Part shown: in pieces, positions 17,705 to 26,252 of the stretch
Numbering within the stretch: position 1 is the first letter of the stretch
Layout of the letters: every line of letters starts with the position of its first letter
Assembly (NCBI GenBank): GCA_026415215.1
Contig: JAOAHN010000138.1
Span: 1 to 46,886 of the forward strand
Direction of reading: 5' to 3'
Origin: Candidatus Hydrogenedentota bacterium
GTDB lineage: Bacteria; Hydrogenedentota; Hydrogenedentia; Hydrogenedentales; Hydrogenedentaceae
DNA: 46,886 bases
Made by a program: the position numbers and the translations under genes
The notes under the pieces: generated by a model
The model's input: only the letters and a program-made list of their open reading frames with translations
Databases searched by the model: none
What the model was told of the DNA's origin: nothing

Positions 17705-18463
17705 CTAACCTTTATCTAACTCACTTATTATCCTCGGCAGGTCGTCATAGTCTCTACATATAGCGTCTGGGATAACTCCCTCCAAAGGGCGTTCTTTAAC
17801 AACTGTAACGAGAACAGCTCGAGCTCCCAAAGATTGAGGTCCAATTACATCATTATGCGGTCTATCTCCCACATGTACCAAGTTCTCAAAATCAATCCCA
17901 AAGCGCTTTACAACCGTCTCAAAAACAGCAGGATGTGGTTTTGCAAATCCAATTTCATCAGAGAAAACAAAAAACTCAAAAAAATCATACATGCCATTAG
18001 CTTTCAAAATTTTCCTTAAATTTCTGCCGGGAGTAAATATAGCATCCGAAATCACTGCAAGTTTATATTTCTTCGCCAACTCTTTTAATGCATCCATAAC
18101 ACCAGGAGCAGGATCAGGCATAAATTCTACTTCCATATCTTCGTATGAACGCACTATCTCCTCAAACAAATCTTGAGGCAGGTTTTTATTCAAGCCCTCT
18201 AATAAAACAGACAATCTCTCTGCTACTGTCCATGTCACCAATTGGTCATGCCACACTTTTCGAAAAGCCGAATCAACAACATCAAATGCAACATCTACAA
18301 TTTTTCTCTCTATAGCCTCAAACTTTGAAAGCTCTTTGTGGAGAATCTCACGACGAGATACCTTTTTGCTCGGTAATCCAGCTTGGGCCCTTTTGGGTTC
18401 ATCGCTATCGTCAACAAACAAACAATCCCATAAATCAAAAGTTACTACTTTAACTTTCCCCAA
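17705..18463 (-). CDS. HAD-superfamily hydrolase (haloacid-dehalogenase-like)
   Basis: The first in-frame start, GTG 18472, sits directly on the AAGGA ribosome site, so TTG 18463, 8 bases after AAGGAG, is the better start (252 residues). Motif I is VVTFDLWDCLF: the nucleophile Asp is present, but the residue two positions on, usually Asp in phosphatases, is Trp, as Tyr or Trp is in haloacid dehalogenases. Motif II (AVISD), motif III Lys in GFAKPHPAVFE and motif IV VGDRPHNDV are all present. A helical cap lies between about residues 20 and 110. It is therefore an HAD hydrolase whose activity may not be phosphate removal. It sits immediately upstream of the amidotransferase. Confidence 0.85.
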   Translation of the reverse strand: MGKVKVVTFDLWDCLFVDDSDEPKRAQAGLPSKKVSRREILHKELSKFEAIERKIVDVAFDVVDSAFRKVWHDQLVTWTVAERLSVLLEGLNKNLPQDLFEEIVRSYEDMEVEFMPDPAPGVMDALKELAKKYKLAVISDAIFTPGRNLRKILKANGMYDFFEFFVFSDEIGFAKPHPAVFETVVKRFGIDFENLVHVGDRPHNDVIGPQSLGARAVLVTVVKERPLEGVIPDAICRDYDDLPRIISELDKG

Positions 18464-18542
18464 AGATCGCACTCCTTACAACAAAGATTAAAAAAGATGG
18501 AAGGTATTATAAATATTATAGGAACTCGATTGCCAATGAGGC

Positions 18543-19415
18543 TCAGTCTTCCAATATCTTGAAAACAGCTAACACAGGAAAATGGTCTGATGGATACTTC
18601 CCATTTTCACTGTACAACACTGTTTCACATTCAACTACATCAAAATTCCCTTTGAACAATATCCAATCTATCCTATTATTTGATTCATAGTCAGGTCCCT
18701 TAAATCCACACCAAGTCGATACAGGACCTCTTCTCTGTGAAGCATTTACCCACGCATCCTTATATCCATTCTCAACAAAAATTTTCCATGGCTCACTTAT
18801 TTCAGCAGGTGCATTAAAATCTCCCGTTATTATTGTTGCTAACTTATCATTCACACCTTTCAATCTATTCACAATCATTTCAGCTCCTTTTTTCCTCGCT
18901 ACTTCCCCTTTATGGTCCAAGTGCACATTCACAAAATACATCAACCTATCTCTAACCTTATCCCTAAGTTTCAGAAATGTCACTATTCTTGGACAACTCG
19001 AATCCCAAGACTTAGAACCAGGCTCTTCAGGTGTCTCGGAAATCCAAAAATACTTTTCTTCTACCACCTCCCACTTATCCTTTTTGTAAAAAACAGCTAC
19101 TCTCTCTCCCTCATCAGCCTTTTCACGGCCCCTACCCAACCAACTATATTCAGGCAAAGATTTCTCTATAAATTTTGCCTGGAACTCAAGACATTCCTGA
19201 CTCCCTATTAAATCCGGAGAGTATTGTTTAATAGCGTTTACTAAAATTTCTTTTCTATTGTTCCAATGATTCGCTCCATCAGGAGCAGTACCATATCGCA
19301 AGTTAAAAGACATTATTTTAATCACATTTTCTGAAGAAGAAGCCCCACTGTTTAACAAAAGAAATATAGAGACTGAAACAATCATAAAGAATATTACTCT
19401 TTTTTTAATAACCAT
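18543..19415 (-). CDS. Exported endonuclease/exonuclease/phosphatase-fold protein
   Basis: The longest frame starts at 19487, but that start abuts a terminator-like hairpin and has no ribosome site. ATG 19415 gives a clean basic signal peptide (MVIKKRVIFF then a hydrophobic run, about 290 residues in all). The domain has all EEP landmarks: IMSFNLRYG, IGSQECLEF (metal-binding Glu), VNVHLDH, TGDFNAP (Asp/Asn), and C-terminal SDHFPVLAVF with the catalytic His. Members of this group near sugar or lipid genes are often sphingomyelinase-, inositol-phosphatase- or nuclease-like. Its exported nature and NRIDWILF segment resemble the secreted EEP family of Bacteroidetes and Planctomycetes. The substrate is not known. 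Confidence 0.85.
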   Translation of the reverse strand: MVIKKRVIFFMIVSVSIFLLLNSGASSSENVIKIMSFNLRYGTAPDGANHWNNRKEILVNAIKQYSPDLIGSQECLEFQAKFIEKSLPEYSWLGRGREKADEGERVAVFYKKDKWEVVEEKYFWISETPEEPGSKSWDSSCPRIVTFLKLRDKVRDRLMYFVNVHLDHKGEVARKKGAEMIVNRLKGVNDKLATIITGDFNAPAEISEPWKIFVENGYKDAWVNASQRRGPVSTWCGFKGPDYESNNRIDWILFKGNFDVVECETVLYSENGKYPSDHFPVLAVFKILED

Positions 19416-19499
19416 ATAGCAGTTTAAACTCCATAAATTAAAATATAATTTTTTATTTGGACAGGAAAGATAAATACAATGTGTCATTTAAAAATTTTT

Positions 19500-19531
19500 A
19501 GCACAGGCTACTGATTTTAGTAGCCTGTGCT
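19500..19531 (-). terminator. Strong 13-bp hairpin after the histone-like gene
   Basis: Two 13-base arms (19500-19512 and 19519-19531) are perfectly complementary around a 6-base loop. The + strand continues into TTTTAG and the - strand into AAAAATTTTT, so it is terminator-like though the U-tract on the - strand is imperfect. A weaker ACCCT/AGGGT stem (19541-19545, 19556-19560) lies just before it on the - strand. It separates the histone-like gene from the next leftward gene. Confidence 0.6.
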
Positions 19532-19560
19532 TTTAGATTCACCCTATTATTAAAAAGGGT

Positions 19561-19656
19561 TTACTTCTTTGCACAGCCTTTCTTTGTAGCGGCCTTCTTA
19601 GCTGGGGCTTTCTTGGCTGTGGCCTTCTTTGCAGCGGCTTTCTTTGTTGCGGCCAT
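19561..19656 (-). CDS. Minimal histone H1-like Lys/Ala-rich protein (31 aa)
   Basis: A 31-residue ORF starts at ATG 19656 with AAGGAG (19665-19670) 8 bases upstream and ends at TAA 19561. It consists of near-perfect repeats of the form A-x-K-K (MAATKKAAAKKATAKKAPA and so on), ending with one Gly-Cys before AKK. This is the composition of the C-terminal tail of histone H1 and of bacterial H1-like proteins such as chlamydial Hc1/Hc2, which bind DNA non-specifically, but those are usually over 90 residues. The gene is visibly GC-richer than the AT-rich flanks. With a -35/-10 pair, a 5' hairpin and a 3' hairpin it forms its own transcription unit. It may compact DNA or bind nucleic acid; this is inferred from composition only. 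Confidence 0.75.
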   Translation of the reverse strand: MAATKKAAAKKATAKKAPAKKAATKKGCAKK

Positions 19657-19707
19657 TTCCCTTTCTCCTTTTTAGAGTTTTAAGTTTTTTAACAGGTTAC
19701 CCAGGGC

Positions 19708-19730
19708 ATGCTACCAATATTTTGTAGCAT
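19708..19730 (-). ncRNA. 5' leader hairpin of the histone-like mRNA
   Basis: ATGCTAC (19708-19714) and GTAGCAT (19724-19730) are perfectly complementary around a 9-base loop. On the - strand this hairpin lies about where a transcript from the promoter at 19741-19770 would begin, roughly 50-75 bases before the ATG. A hairpin at the very 5' end is a known way to protect short abundant mRNAs; this role is inference. Confidence 0.4.
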
Positions 19731-19740
19731 ACCACTAATA

Positions 19741-19770
19741 TATATACAATATATTAATAGTAAAAGTCAA
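19741..19770 (-). promoter_or_regulatory. Sigma70-like promoter of the histone-like gene
   Basis: On the - strand TTGACT (19765-19770) is followed after 18 bases by TATATA (19741-19746). It points at the histone-like gene, with an expected transcription start near 19733. Confidence 0.5.
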
Positions 19771-19886
19771 CATATTTTTCACTTTTATTCATATATTTTA
19801 TTTACTATATAAAATCATATTTTTTATTTTTGATTAAAATTAATTAAAATTCCCTCCTTTATCACTTTTTAGCTATTTATAATTAA

Positions 19887-21419
19887 TCAGACTATAGGCA
19901 TCGTTCTTAATTCTCTCTTGAGAATTTTACCAGTAGGACCCTTTGGAAGTTGGGGTAAAACAACTACATCCTTAGGCCATTTAAATTTTGCTATTCTCTC
20001 CTGCAAAAATTGCATTATCTCTTCAGGTTGGAGCTCTTCACCCTCCTTAGGAGCTACATACACTCTGACCTCTTCTCCTCTCAGTTTATCTGGTATTCCC
20101 ACTACCGCAGCCTCGAGAACCTTCGGATGAGTATATAAAATTTCTTCTATCTCCCTCGGATATATGTTCATTCCTCCTCTTATTATCAAATCTTTCTTCC
20201 TATCCACTATGTAAAAGTAGCCATCTTTATCCATCCTCCCCATATCACCAGTATGAAACCATCCATTAGCTATTACCTCTGCAGTAGCTTCAGGACGTTT
20301 ATAATATCCTTTCATTACATTGTGACCTCTTATTACTATCTCCCCAATCTCATCAGGCTCTGCGAATGTGCCATCATCCCGCATTATCCTCATATCTACT
20401 CCCCATATAGGTTTACCTATAGAACCCACCCTCACCTCTTCCCCGTGAATGGTAAATGAGGCCACTGGACTGGTCTCAGATAAACCATATCCCTCTAAAA
20501 TGGTTATTCCATATCGCTCACGAAAACGATGGTGGACATCCGCAGGTAATGCTGCACCCCCTGATACCGCAAGCTTTACTGAGGAGAAATCATAACTCTG
20601 CCACTCTTCAACATTCAGGATAAAAGCATACATCGTAGGCACCATTGCTAAAACATTTATCTTATCTCTTACTATCAACTCCATTGCCTTGCGAGTCTCA
20701 AATCTCGGAAGCATACTGATAGTGCCTCCGCCCAAAATACTCGCATTCATTACGCAGGTTTGGCCAAACGAGTGAAATAATGGTAGAACTGCGAGTGCTC
20801 TAAGTCCCGGTGTAACCCTAACTATTTCATGGGATGCATAGTAGGCATTGAAGAACATATTAAAATGAGTAAGTTCTGCCCCTTTCGGTGCACCGGTAGT
20901 TCCTGATGTATACAAGATAACTGCGGTATCGTCGGGCATAGTTTGAACGGGATCAAACTCATCACTCGCTTCCATCATCAACCTTGTGAAATTTTCTCCA
21001 AACTCTAATTCATCCAAATTTCCCACTGGAGGGATAATTATCAAATGCTTACAGGAAGGCACATCTTTAAACGCTTTTATGGCTTCATCAGCACAACCGT
21101 GAAAAACAAAAAATGCCACCGACTCCGAATCCCGAATATAGTGCTCTATTTCCATCTTTTGATATAACACATTAACTGGAACAACCACTCCCCCTGCCTT
21201 TAATACCCCATAATAAACCATAGGGAAATAAGGCAGATTAGGAATCATTACAGCGACCTTATCTCCCCTTCCTATTCCCTTACTCTTCAGAATGTTTGCT
21301 ACTCTATTAGAAAGCTTATTCAGCTCAGAGTAGGTAAACTTATAATCTTCATATATAACTGCCAACACTTCAGGATATCGTCTCGCTGTTTCTTCTACAA
21401 AATAACCAAGATTTAACAT
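19887..21419 (-). CDS. Long-chain fatty acid/acyl-CoA ligase (AMP-forming, FadD-like)
   Basis: This 510-residue member of the ANL adenylating superfamily has the A3 P-loop motif AVILYTSGTTGAPKGAELTH (about 167-186), the A5 motif EGYGLSETSP, the A7/A8 hinge TGDMGRMDKDGYFYIVDRKK and the C-terminal catalytic Lys in PTGKILKREL. The length matches stand-alone acyl-CoA synthetases, which activate a carboxylic acid with ATP and join it to CoA. RGGMNIYPREIEE is typical of the medium/long-chain group. It is probably cytosolic or peripheral to the membrane. GAGGAG is 7 bases before the ATG. It is divergent from the TauE-type gene, and no partner for beta-oxidation is adjacent. Confidence 0.9.
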   Translation of the reverse strand: MLNLGYFVEETARRYPEVLAVIYEDYKFTYSELNKLSNRVANILKSKGIGRGDKVAVMIPNLPYFPMVYYGVLKAGGVVVPVNVLYQKMEIEHYIRDSESVAFFVFHGCADEAIKAFKDVPSCKHLIIIPPVGNLDELEFGENFTRLMMEASDEFDPVQTMPDDTAVILYTSGTTGAPKGAELTHFNMFFNAYYASHEIVRVTPGLRALAVLPLFHSFGQTCVMNASILGGGTISMLPRFETRKAMELIVRDKINVLAMVPTMYAFILNVEEWQSYDFSSVKLAVSGGAALPADVHHRFRERYGITILEGYGLSETSPVASFTIHGEEVRVGSIGKPIWGVDMRIMRDDGTFAEPDEIGEIVIRGHNVMKGYYKRPEATAEVIANGWFHTGDMGRMDKDGYFYIVDRKKDLIIRGGMNIYPREIEEILYTHPKVLEAAVVGIPDKLRGEEVRVYVAPKEGEELQPEEIMQFLQERIAKFKWPKDVVVLPQLPKGPTGKILKRELRTMPIV

Positions 21420-21579
21420 AGATACTCTCCTCTAAAACTGGAAAATTGATAAATTCTTAAATGCAAATTACATAATACTGAAAAATTTTCGAATATGCAA
21501 ATCAACCTAAATTTGGGTAACTCCTCTATAGAATTTCACACCCAAATAACTAAGAAAAATCTCGGGTAGCAGTGATAAA

Positions 21580-21595
21580 AACACAAGTATGTGTT
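21580..21595. repeat. Short inverted repeat before the TauE/SafE gene
   Basis: AACACA (21580-21585) and TGTGTT (21590-21595) flank four bases, in the divergent region between the acyl-CoA ligase and permease genes. It could be an operator or a chance hairpin. Confidence 0.25.
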
Positions 21596-21642
21596 AAAAT
21601 ATCTCCCACTTGAATAATATTCTTTTCAGCGGAATCTTACTG

Positions 21643-22476
21643 ATGAGAACTATGATATTAGAATATGCACTCCCCAATACACCGAGTATAGTATTCTGGA
21701 CTTTTGTAAGTATAGGAGTCATTATCCAAGGAATAAGTAAGTCAGGTTTTGCGGGTGGAGCCGGGATATTATCTGTACCTCTTATGATGTTGGTAATGCC
21801 ACCTAATAAGGTAACAGCTACGCTTCTCCCAATCTTAATTCTTTGTGATTTGAATGCAATATATGTTCACCGAAACAACAAGTTATGGCAACCGATTCTT
21901 GAGATATATATACCATCAATAATAGGAATAATCATTGGTTCTATCTTATGGTGGTATATGGGAGAAAACGATATCAAACAATACGAAAAAATCTTAAAGC
22001 AATTTGTGGGTATCATAGCAATAGTATTCGCACTTTATATTTTGGCTCGTGAGACCTCAATGAAACTCGTAGAAAATAGAAAATTCGGAATAAAGGCGGG
22101 AATAATTCTGGGCATCTTAGCAGGGATTACATCCACCATGGCACACGCAGCAGGTCCTATTGTAAGCCTATTTCTCTTCTCGAAGAATTTAGGTAAGACT
22201 TTGTTCGTAGGCACAGTAGCATGGACATTTACCCTGATAAATATAACAAAACTTCCCTTTTACATTCAGGTAGGGTTAATTGATTGGTCGGTAATTAAAT
22301 TTGACCTATTACTAATCCCGCTCGTGCCTTTGGGTTCATATCTGGGAATATGGTTACACAACAGAGTTTCAGAAAAACTTTTTAACTATGCTATTATGAT
22401 TTTAACTATACTAATAGGTATTCAACTTTTAAGTAATGTCAATCCAATTGAATTAATAATTGGCACATTAAAATAA
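21643..22476 (+). CDS. TauE/SafE (TSUP) family anion permease
   Basis: An in-frame TTG at 21610 has no ribosome site, so I use ATG 21643 (277 residues). The protein has about eight membrane helices. IQGISKSGFAGGAGILSVPL (first repeat) and GILAGITSTMAHAAGP (second repeat) are the paired motifs of the TSUP family. Known members export or import sulfite, sulfoacetate, taurine-related or other organosulfur or small organic anions; the cargo here is unknown. It lies 15 bases upstream of a GT2 gene and probably begins a three-gene unit with the PP2C phosphatase. Confidence 0.85.
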   Translation: MRTMILEYALPNTPSIVFWTFVSIGVIIQGISKSGFAGGAGILSVPLMMLVMPPNKVTATLLPILILCDLNAIYVHRNNKLWQPILEIYIPSIIGIIIGSILWWYMGENDIKQYEKILKQFVGIIAIVFALYILARETSMKLVENRKFGIKAGIILGILAGITSTMAHAAGPIVSLFLFSKNLGKTLFVGTVAWTFTLINITKLPFYIQVGLIDWSVIKFDLLLIPLVPLGSYLGIWLHNRVSEKLFNYAIMILTILIGIQLLSNVNPIELIIGTLK

Positions 22477-22491
22477 ATACGAAAAAGGAAA

Positions 22492-23466
22492 ATGAGCGAC
22501 ATAAAAAAATTTAAGTTTTCAATTATTGCTCCAGTCTACAACGAAGTTGAATTCTTAGAAAAATTCTTGCTTGAAATTCAGAGTGAGCTAAAAGAATTAG
22601 ACCTTATTGAGTCAACTGAAGTAATATTTGTCAACGATGGAAGTAATGATGGGAGCACAGAGAAAATAGATATACTCGTTAACAAGAATCCTGGCAAAGT
22701 CTTCGGTGTCCACCTTGCTCGAAATTTTGGCGCCCCTTCTGCTATTACTGCTGGCATATTCTACAGCTCTGGTGATGCGGTAATCATTATGGACTCAGAC
22801 GGCCAAGATGATCCACAAGCCTTTGAAAAATTTTTAAATTTGTGGAGAAAGGGCTACGATGTAGTTTACGCAATAAGAAAATCTCGAAAGGAAGGCTGGT
22901 TATTCAAAGTCTTAGCATGGCTTTTCTATAGAATCTTATCAGCCTCATCTCAAATCCCTCTACCATTAGATGCAGGTAACTATTCATTGCTTGACAGAAA
23001 AGTCGTAGAGGCAATAAAACAGTGCCCCGAACGAAACAGGTATCTCCCAGGACTAAGGAGTTGGGTCGGTTTTAAACAAATAGGAGTTGAGGTTGAGAGA
23101 CGAGCAAGATATGACAAAAAGAATAGAGTTGGCTTCCGTGGCCTTTGGACACTTGCAATGAATGCCTTCTTTTCTTTCTCTTATGTCCCCATCTTCCTTT
23201 TCAGGATTGCGGGTATCCTTAGTTTATTACTATGCATAGGATTAATTCTTTTCGCCCTATATCACAAATTCATTACTGGACTTGCAGTTACCGCATGGGC
23301 TTCACAACTAATTACTACTTCTTTTTTCGGTGGAATAAATTTACTTGGAATAGGACTTCTTGGAGAATACATAGCGAGAATATACGACGAGGTAAAGCAA
23401 CGGCCTATTTTTATATGTGCAAGAACATCTGGTTTCGAAGATAAAAACAGTTCTAATCATAGGTAA
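22492..23466 (+). CDS. GT2 glycosyltransferase, polyprenyl-phosphate type, copy 1
   Basis: This 324-residue membrane glycosyltransferase has a GT-A domain with IIAPVYNEVEFLEKFL (nucleotide site), VNDGSNDGSTEK and a DSDGQDDPQAFEKFL metal site (DxD-type). There is an RNRYLPGLRSWVGF interface segment near residue 180, and two C-terminal membrane helices (about 230-255 and 265-290). This is the layout of ArnC/GtrB/DPM1-like enzymes that move a sugar from a nucleotide donor onto undecaprenyl phosphate. The acceptor and the sugar are not determined. A paralogue lies at 44574-45524. AGGA sits just before the ATG, with short spacing. Confidence 0.88.
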   Translation: MSDIKKFKFSIIAPVYNEVEFLEKFLLEIQSELKELDLIESTEVIFVNDGSNDGSTEKIDILVNKNPGKVFGVHLARNFGAPSAITAGIFYSSGDAVIIMDSDGQDDPQAFEKFLNLWRKGYDVVYAIRKSRKEGWLFKVLAWLFYRILSASSQIPLPLDAGNYSLLDRKVVEAIKQCPERNRYLPGLRSWVGFKQIGVEVERRARYDKKNRVGFRGLWTLAMNAFFSFSYVPIFLFRIAGILSLLLCIGLILFALYHKFITGLAVTAWASQLITTSFFGGINLLGIGLLGEYIARIYDEVKQRPIFICARTSGFEDKNSSNHR

Positions 23467-23499
23467 AAAGACTATATTATCGTTACAAAGGGGAAGAAA

Positions 23500-24420
23500 G
23501 TGGAAAACATTTCGATTGAGGTAGGACCCAAAGACGAGCAGAGATATAAATATTCCTGGTCGAATGATACATATACGGTTTCCCTTATATCAGATACAGG
23601 TTTAAAGAGGGTCAATAATGAAGATAGGTGCATTTTTTCTTTGCCCCAGAACGAAGAGTTATACAGAAACTTAGGAATGCTAATCGCAGTAGCAGATGGG
23701 ATGGGAGGAGCAACCGCAGGTGAACACGCAAGTGAACTTGCTGTAAGAACCCTATGCGAATCTTACTATGCTTATGGAAACCTCCTTATACCTTACGCAC
23801 TAATGAACGCAGTATCAAAAGCTAACTCGACTATTTACTCATTGAGCGAATCTAATCCGAACTACTTCGGAATGGGTTCTACTTTATCCTCAGTAATTGT
23901 AACAGGTGACAATGCCTACATCGCTCAAGTAGGAGATAGCAGAGTTTATTTACAGAGAAATAGTAAAAAATTACAACAGATTACCACTGACCATTCAGTA
24001 GTTGCCGAACAACTAAAAGAGGGATTAATATCAAAAGAAGAAGCAAAGAATCATCATATGAAAAATATAATTACTCGTGCGCTGGGAGTAAAGGATACTG
24101 TAGATGTAGATATGTTCTCTCTGTACCTCCAAGAAGGTGATACACTCCTACTATGCACAGATGGGTTGAGCAATATGGTTGATGACTCTGTCATCCAAGA
24201 GCTATTAGAATCTGATGACCTATCTTTATCACTAAACCTACTTGTAGACAGAGCAATAGAGGGTGGGGGAACAGACAATATCACTGCCTGTGCAATAAAA
24301 ATTATTGGAGAGCCTTGCCACCTAAATTTACAGAAGCATCCTCAATTAAAATACATAGAACCATACCCCACAGTGAATCTACTAAATAGATTACTATCAT
24401 TTTTCAAAAAGCGAGAATAG
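23500..24420 (+). CDS. PP2C-type Ser/Thr protein phosphatase
   Basis: This 306-residue protein starts at GTG 23500, preceded by a GGGG ribosome-site-like run. It contains the PP2C motifs NNEDRCIF, AVADGMGGATAGEHA, GSTLSSVIV, QVGDSRVYL, LLCTDGLSNMVDD and GGTDNITACAI. The conserved Asp residues bind the two metals of the catalytic site. It is soluble and resembles Stp1/PrpC, which counteract Hanks-type kinases, but no kinase is in this window. The stop codon is directly adjacent to the stop of the convergent zinc-ribbon gene (24420/24421). Confidence 0.92.
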   Translation: MENISIEVGPKDEQRYKYSWSNDTYTVSLISDTGLKRVNNEDRCIFSLPQNEELYRNLGMLIAVADGMGGATAGEHASELAVRTLCESYYAYGNLLIPYALMNAVSKANSTIYSLSESNPNYFGMGSTLSSVIVTGDNAYIAQVGDSRVYLQRNSKKLQQITTDHSVVAEQLKEGLISKEEAKNHHMKNIITRALGVKDTVDVDMFSLYLQEGDTLLLCTDGLSNMVDDSVIQELLESDDLSLSLNLLVDRAIEGGGTDNITACAIKIIGEPCHLNLQKHPQLKYIEPYPTVNLLNRLLSFFKKRE

Positions 24421-24786
24421 TTATCTCCTTCGTCTAGGGCCTCTATTGCGAGCATGAGGATTTTTCTTTCTCGAGGGATTTTTCTTTCTTATTTCTGCGG
24501 AGGTATTTTCAAAATCTTCTATCTCTTCTACCCTCGTAATTCCCGTCCCTCCTACATCTTGATATATCACATTAAAACTATTACATCTTGGACATTTAGA
24601 TATTTCTTCAGATTCAGTATCGAGATACACGAAGGCACAATATGAACACTTCCACACATACTGGTCTTTGTAGAAACTATAGATTCGTCTCGCATTCACT
24701 TCGGAAAAATACCACAAAATAGCACTCAATATTAAAACTAACAATGAAAATATAATAAAAGCCCAAGTGACAGATATCTCTATCAT
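24421..24786 (-). CDS. Single-pass membrane protein with zinc ribbon and basic tail
   Basis: This 121-residue protein has one membrane helix (about 8-27), then a C-x2-C...C-x2-C ribbon (C47, C50, C65, C68), and a strongly basic tail rich in Arg, Lys and Asn (RKKNPSRKKNPHARNRGPRR). It starts at an ATGA overlap with the TonB-like gene, with AGGAG 4-5 bases upstream, so it is the last gene of the ExbB-ExbD-TonB-like operon. The ribbon probably holds Zn or Fe (rubredoxin-like spacing). The tail could bind nucleic acid or acidic lipids. I do not know the family. Confidence 0.75.
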   Translation of the reverse strand: MIEISVTWAFIIFSLLVLILSAILWYFSEVNARRIYSFYKDQYVWKCSYCAFVYLDTESEEISKCPRCNSFNVIYQDVGGTGITRVEEIEDFENTSAEIRKKNPSRKKNPHARNRGPRRRR

Positions 24787-25760
24787 TTTTCTCCTACGCC
24801 AATCGAATATTTCAAAGTAACTTGTTGAATACCTTTTTCCAGACCCAAATCAGCAAGTGGCTCAAACTTAATGTTGCTAACCAACTCACTCACACTATTG
24901 GAATACTCATCTCTTTCTATATTCAAATCAAGCACTTTTAACACATCTCCTTCAGCATTTATCTCAATCATAAAATCATAGCTCTTATACGAAGAGTCTC
25001 TAATTTTATTTACGAGTTCCAAAGACACAGGGACAAAGAGAATCCGCCTATTGTATGGCGGTTCTAAAAATCTATAAGTGATTTTAACTCCCCCACCGAC
25101 ATCTTGAACTAAAATAGGAGAAAAGTCTTCCCTGGATTTAGTTTCTATTCTTTCGTCCGCACCGAACGGATAAAGAGCTGAGAGTGACTCTCTAATCTTG
25201 TTTACTCCTACACCGAATTGTGCCCAACTATCTTTAAATTCCTCTATTAAGGGTCGATCTTCCATATCCTCTTCCACCAATGTCCTCCTAAGCCTCAACT
25301 TCTTCATTTCTTCAAACTCAAGTCTTGGCAATTCCACTTCCTTTGGAAGACCTTCCATTGGTAACAGACTCGCATCATCCCATTGGGTTCCTTCCATCCT
25401 TTGGGAAATTTTTAATTGAGAACCCTTACTCAATATAACCGGAGAGTCAACTTGGACAAGATTCAACTTCATATACTGGAGATCCGTACGAGGCACATAA
25501 ACCACTATCTTGAATACAGTAACCACAGAAAGGTGAAGTATAAAAGAAAAAAAGATAACTAACCAAAATCGTTTTTTATCCCCTCTACACTCTCTTAACA
25601 AATCTGCCTGAGGCGTGGTCTTTAATATTCTCTCAATCTCTCTATCCTCCGGTTCCACCTTAAAAAACCACGCAGGCTCAGGAATCTCAACAACTCTTTT
25701 GTCCTCTTCAAAAACTTCCTCTCGCCTGCGCACGGACTTTCTCGTGCGCCTCTTGCCCAT
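24783..25760 (-). CDS. TonB-like energy-transducing protein (periplasmic)
   Basis: This 325-residue protein has a very basic N-terminal cytosolic part (MGKRRTRKSVRRREEV), one membrane helix (about 62-85), and then a long periplasmic region with no extended Pro-rich linker. The C-terminal part (VLDLNIERDEYSNSVSELVS and the final IQQVTLKYSIGV) resembles a TonB C-terminal beta domain, but I see no classical TonB motif. It follows exbB and exbD on the same strand and so is the probable partner driven by their proton motor. It could equally be a TolA- or GldM-like adaptor. Only moderate evidence supports the TonB name. Confidence 0.65.
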   Translation of the reverse strand: MGKRRTRKSVRRREEVFEEDKRVVEIPEPAWFFKVEPEDREIERILKTTPQADLLRECRGDKKRFWLVIFFSFILHLSVVTVFKIVVYVPRTDLQYMKLNLVQVDSPVILSKGSQLKISQRMEGTQWDDASLLPMEGLPKEVELPRLEFEEMKKLRLRRTLVEEDMEDRPLIEEFKDSWAQFGVGVNKIRESLSALYPFGADERIETKSREDFSPILVQDVGGGVKITYRFLEPPYNRRILFVPVSLELVNKIRDSSYKSYDFMIEINAEGDVLKVLDLNIERDEYSNSVSELVSNIKFEPLADLGLEKGIQQVTLKYSIGVGEK

Positions 25761-25791
25761 TTGATTTCACTTTTCAAATAACAATTATTCG

Positions 25792-26250
25792 CTACTTAAC
25801 TTCTTCCTCTGCTGGAACAGCGGCAATGCCGTAGTGCTTTATACCTACAGAATTAGCAATGCCTAAAATCTTTACCAATCTCTCCGTGGGTACCCGTCTA
25901 TCAGGCCTTATCAACAATAAACCCTCAGGTTTACGCTGGTAAAAATTCTCAAGGGCTCGCGTAAGCTCATGCCAACTTTTAATAGGAACCTCGTTATCCT
26001 CAGTATAGTAAATTTCGCCTTGATTGTCAGGTCCTCCCTCTCCATACCTAAGCGTAACGGTGGCATCTTTCTGCTCCAACTGCTCTGCAGAATCACTTTT
26101 TGACAACTCTACAGGTATAGAAGCGGTAACTACAAATGTGGAAGTAAGCATGAAAAACAACAAAAGTTGAAATACCACATCAATTAATGGAGTCAGGTCT
26201 ATACTCGCCTTTATCCATTTACTTTGATTATTTCTTCGTTTGAATTTCAT
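25792..26250 (-). CDS. exbD: ExbD/TolR-family proton-motor subunit
   Basis: This 152-residue protein has the ExbD signature: a basic N-terminus, a single membrane helix (about 19-40) with ASIDLTPLIDVVFQLLLFFM holding the conserved proton-path Asp, and a small periplasmic domain (PEGLLLIRPDRRVPTERLVK). It couples the proton gradient to TonB-dependent transport or to TolA-type envelope work. AAGGA lies 9 bases before the ATG. Two bases separate it from the exbB stop. Confidence 0.92.
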   Translation of the reverse strand: MKFKRRNNQSKWIKASIDLTPLIDVVFQLLLFFMLTSTFVVTASIPVELSKSDSAEQLEQKDATVTLRYGEGGPDNQGEIYYTEDNEVPIKSWHELTRALENFYQRKPEGLLLIRPDRRVPTERLVKILGIANSVGIKHYGIAAVPAEEEVK

Positions 26251-26252
26251 AT

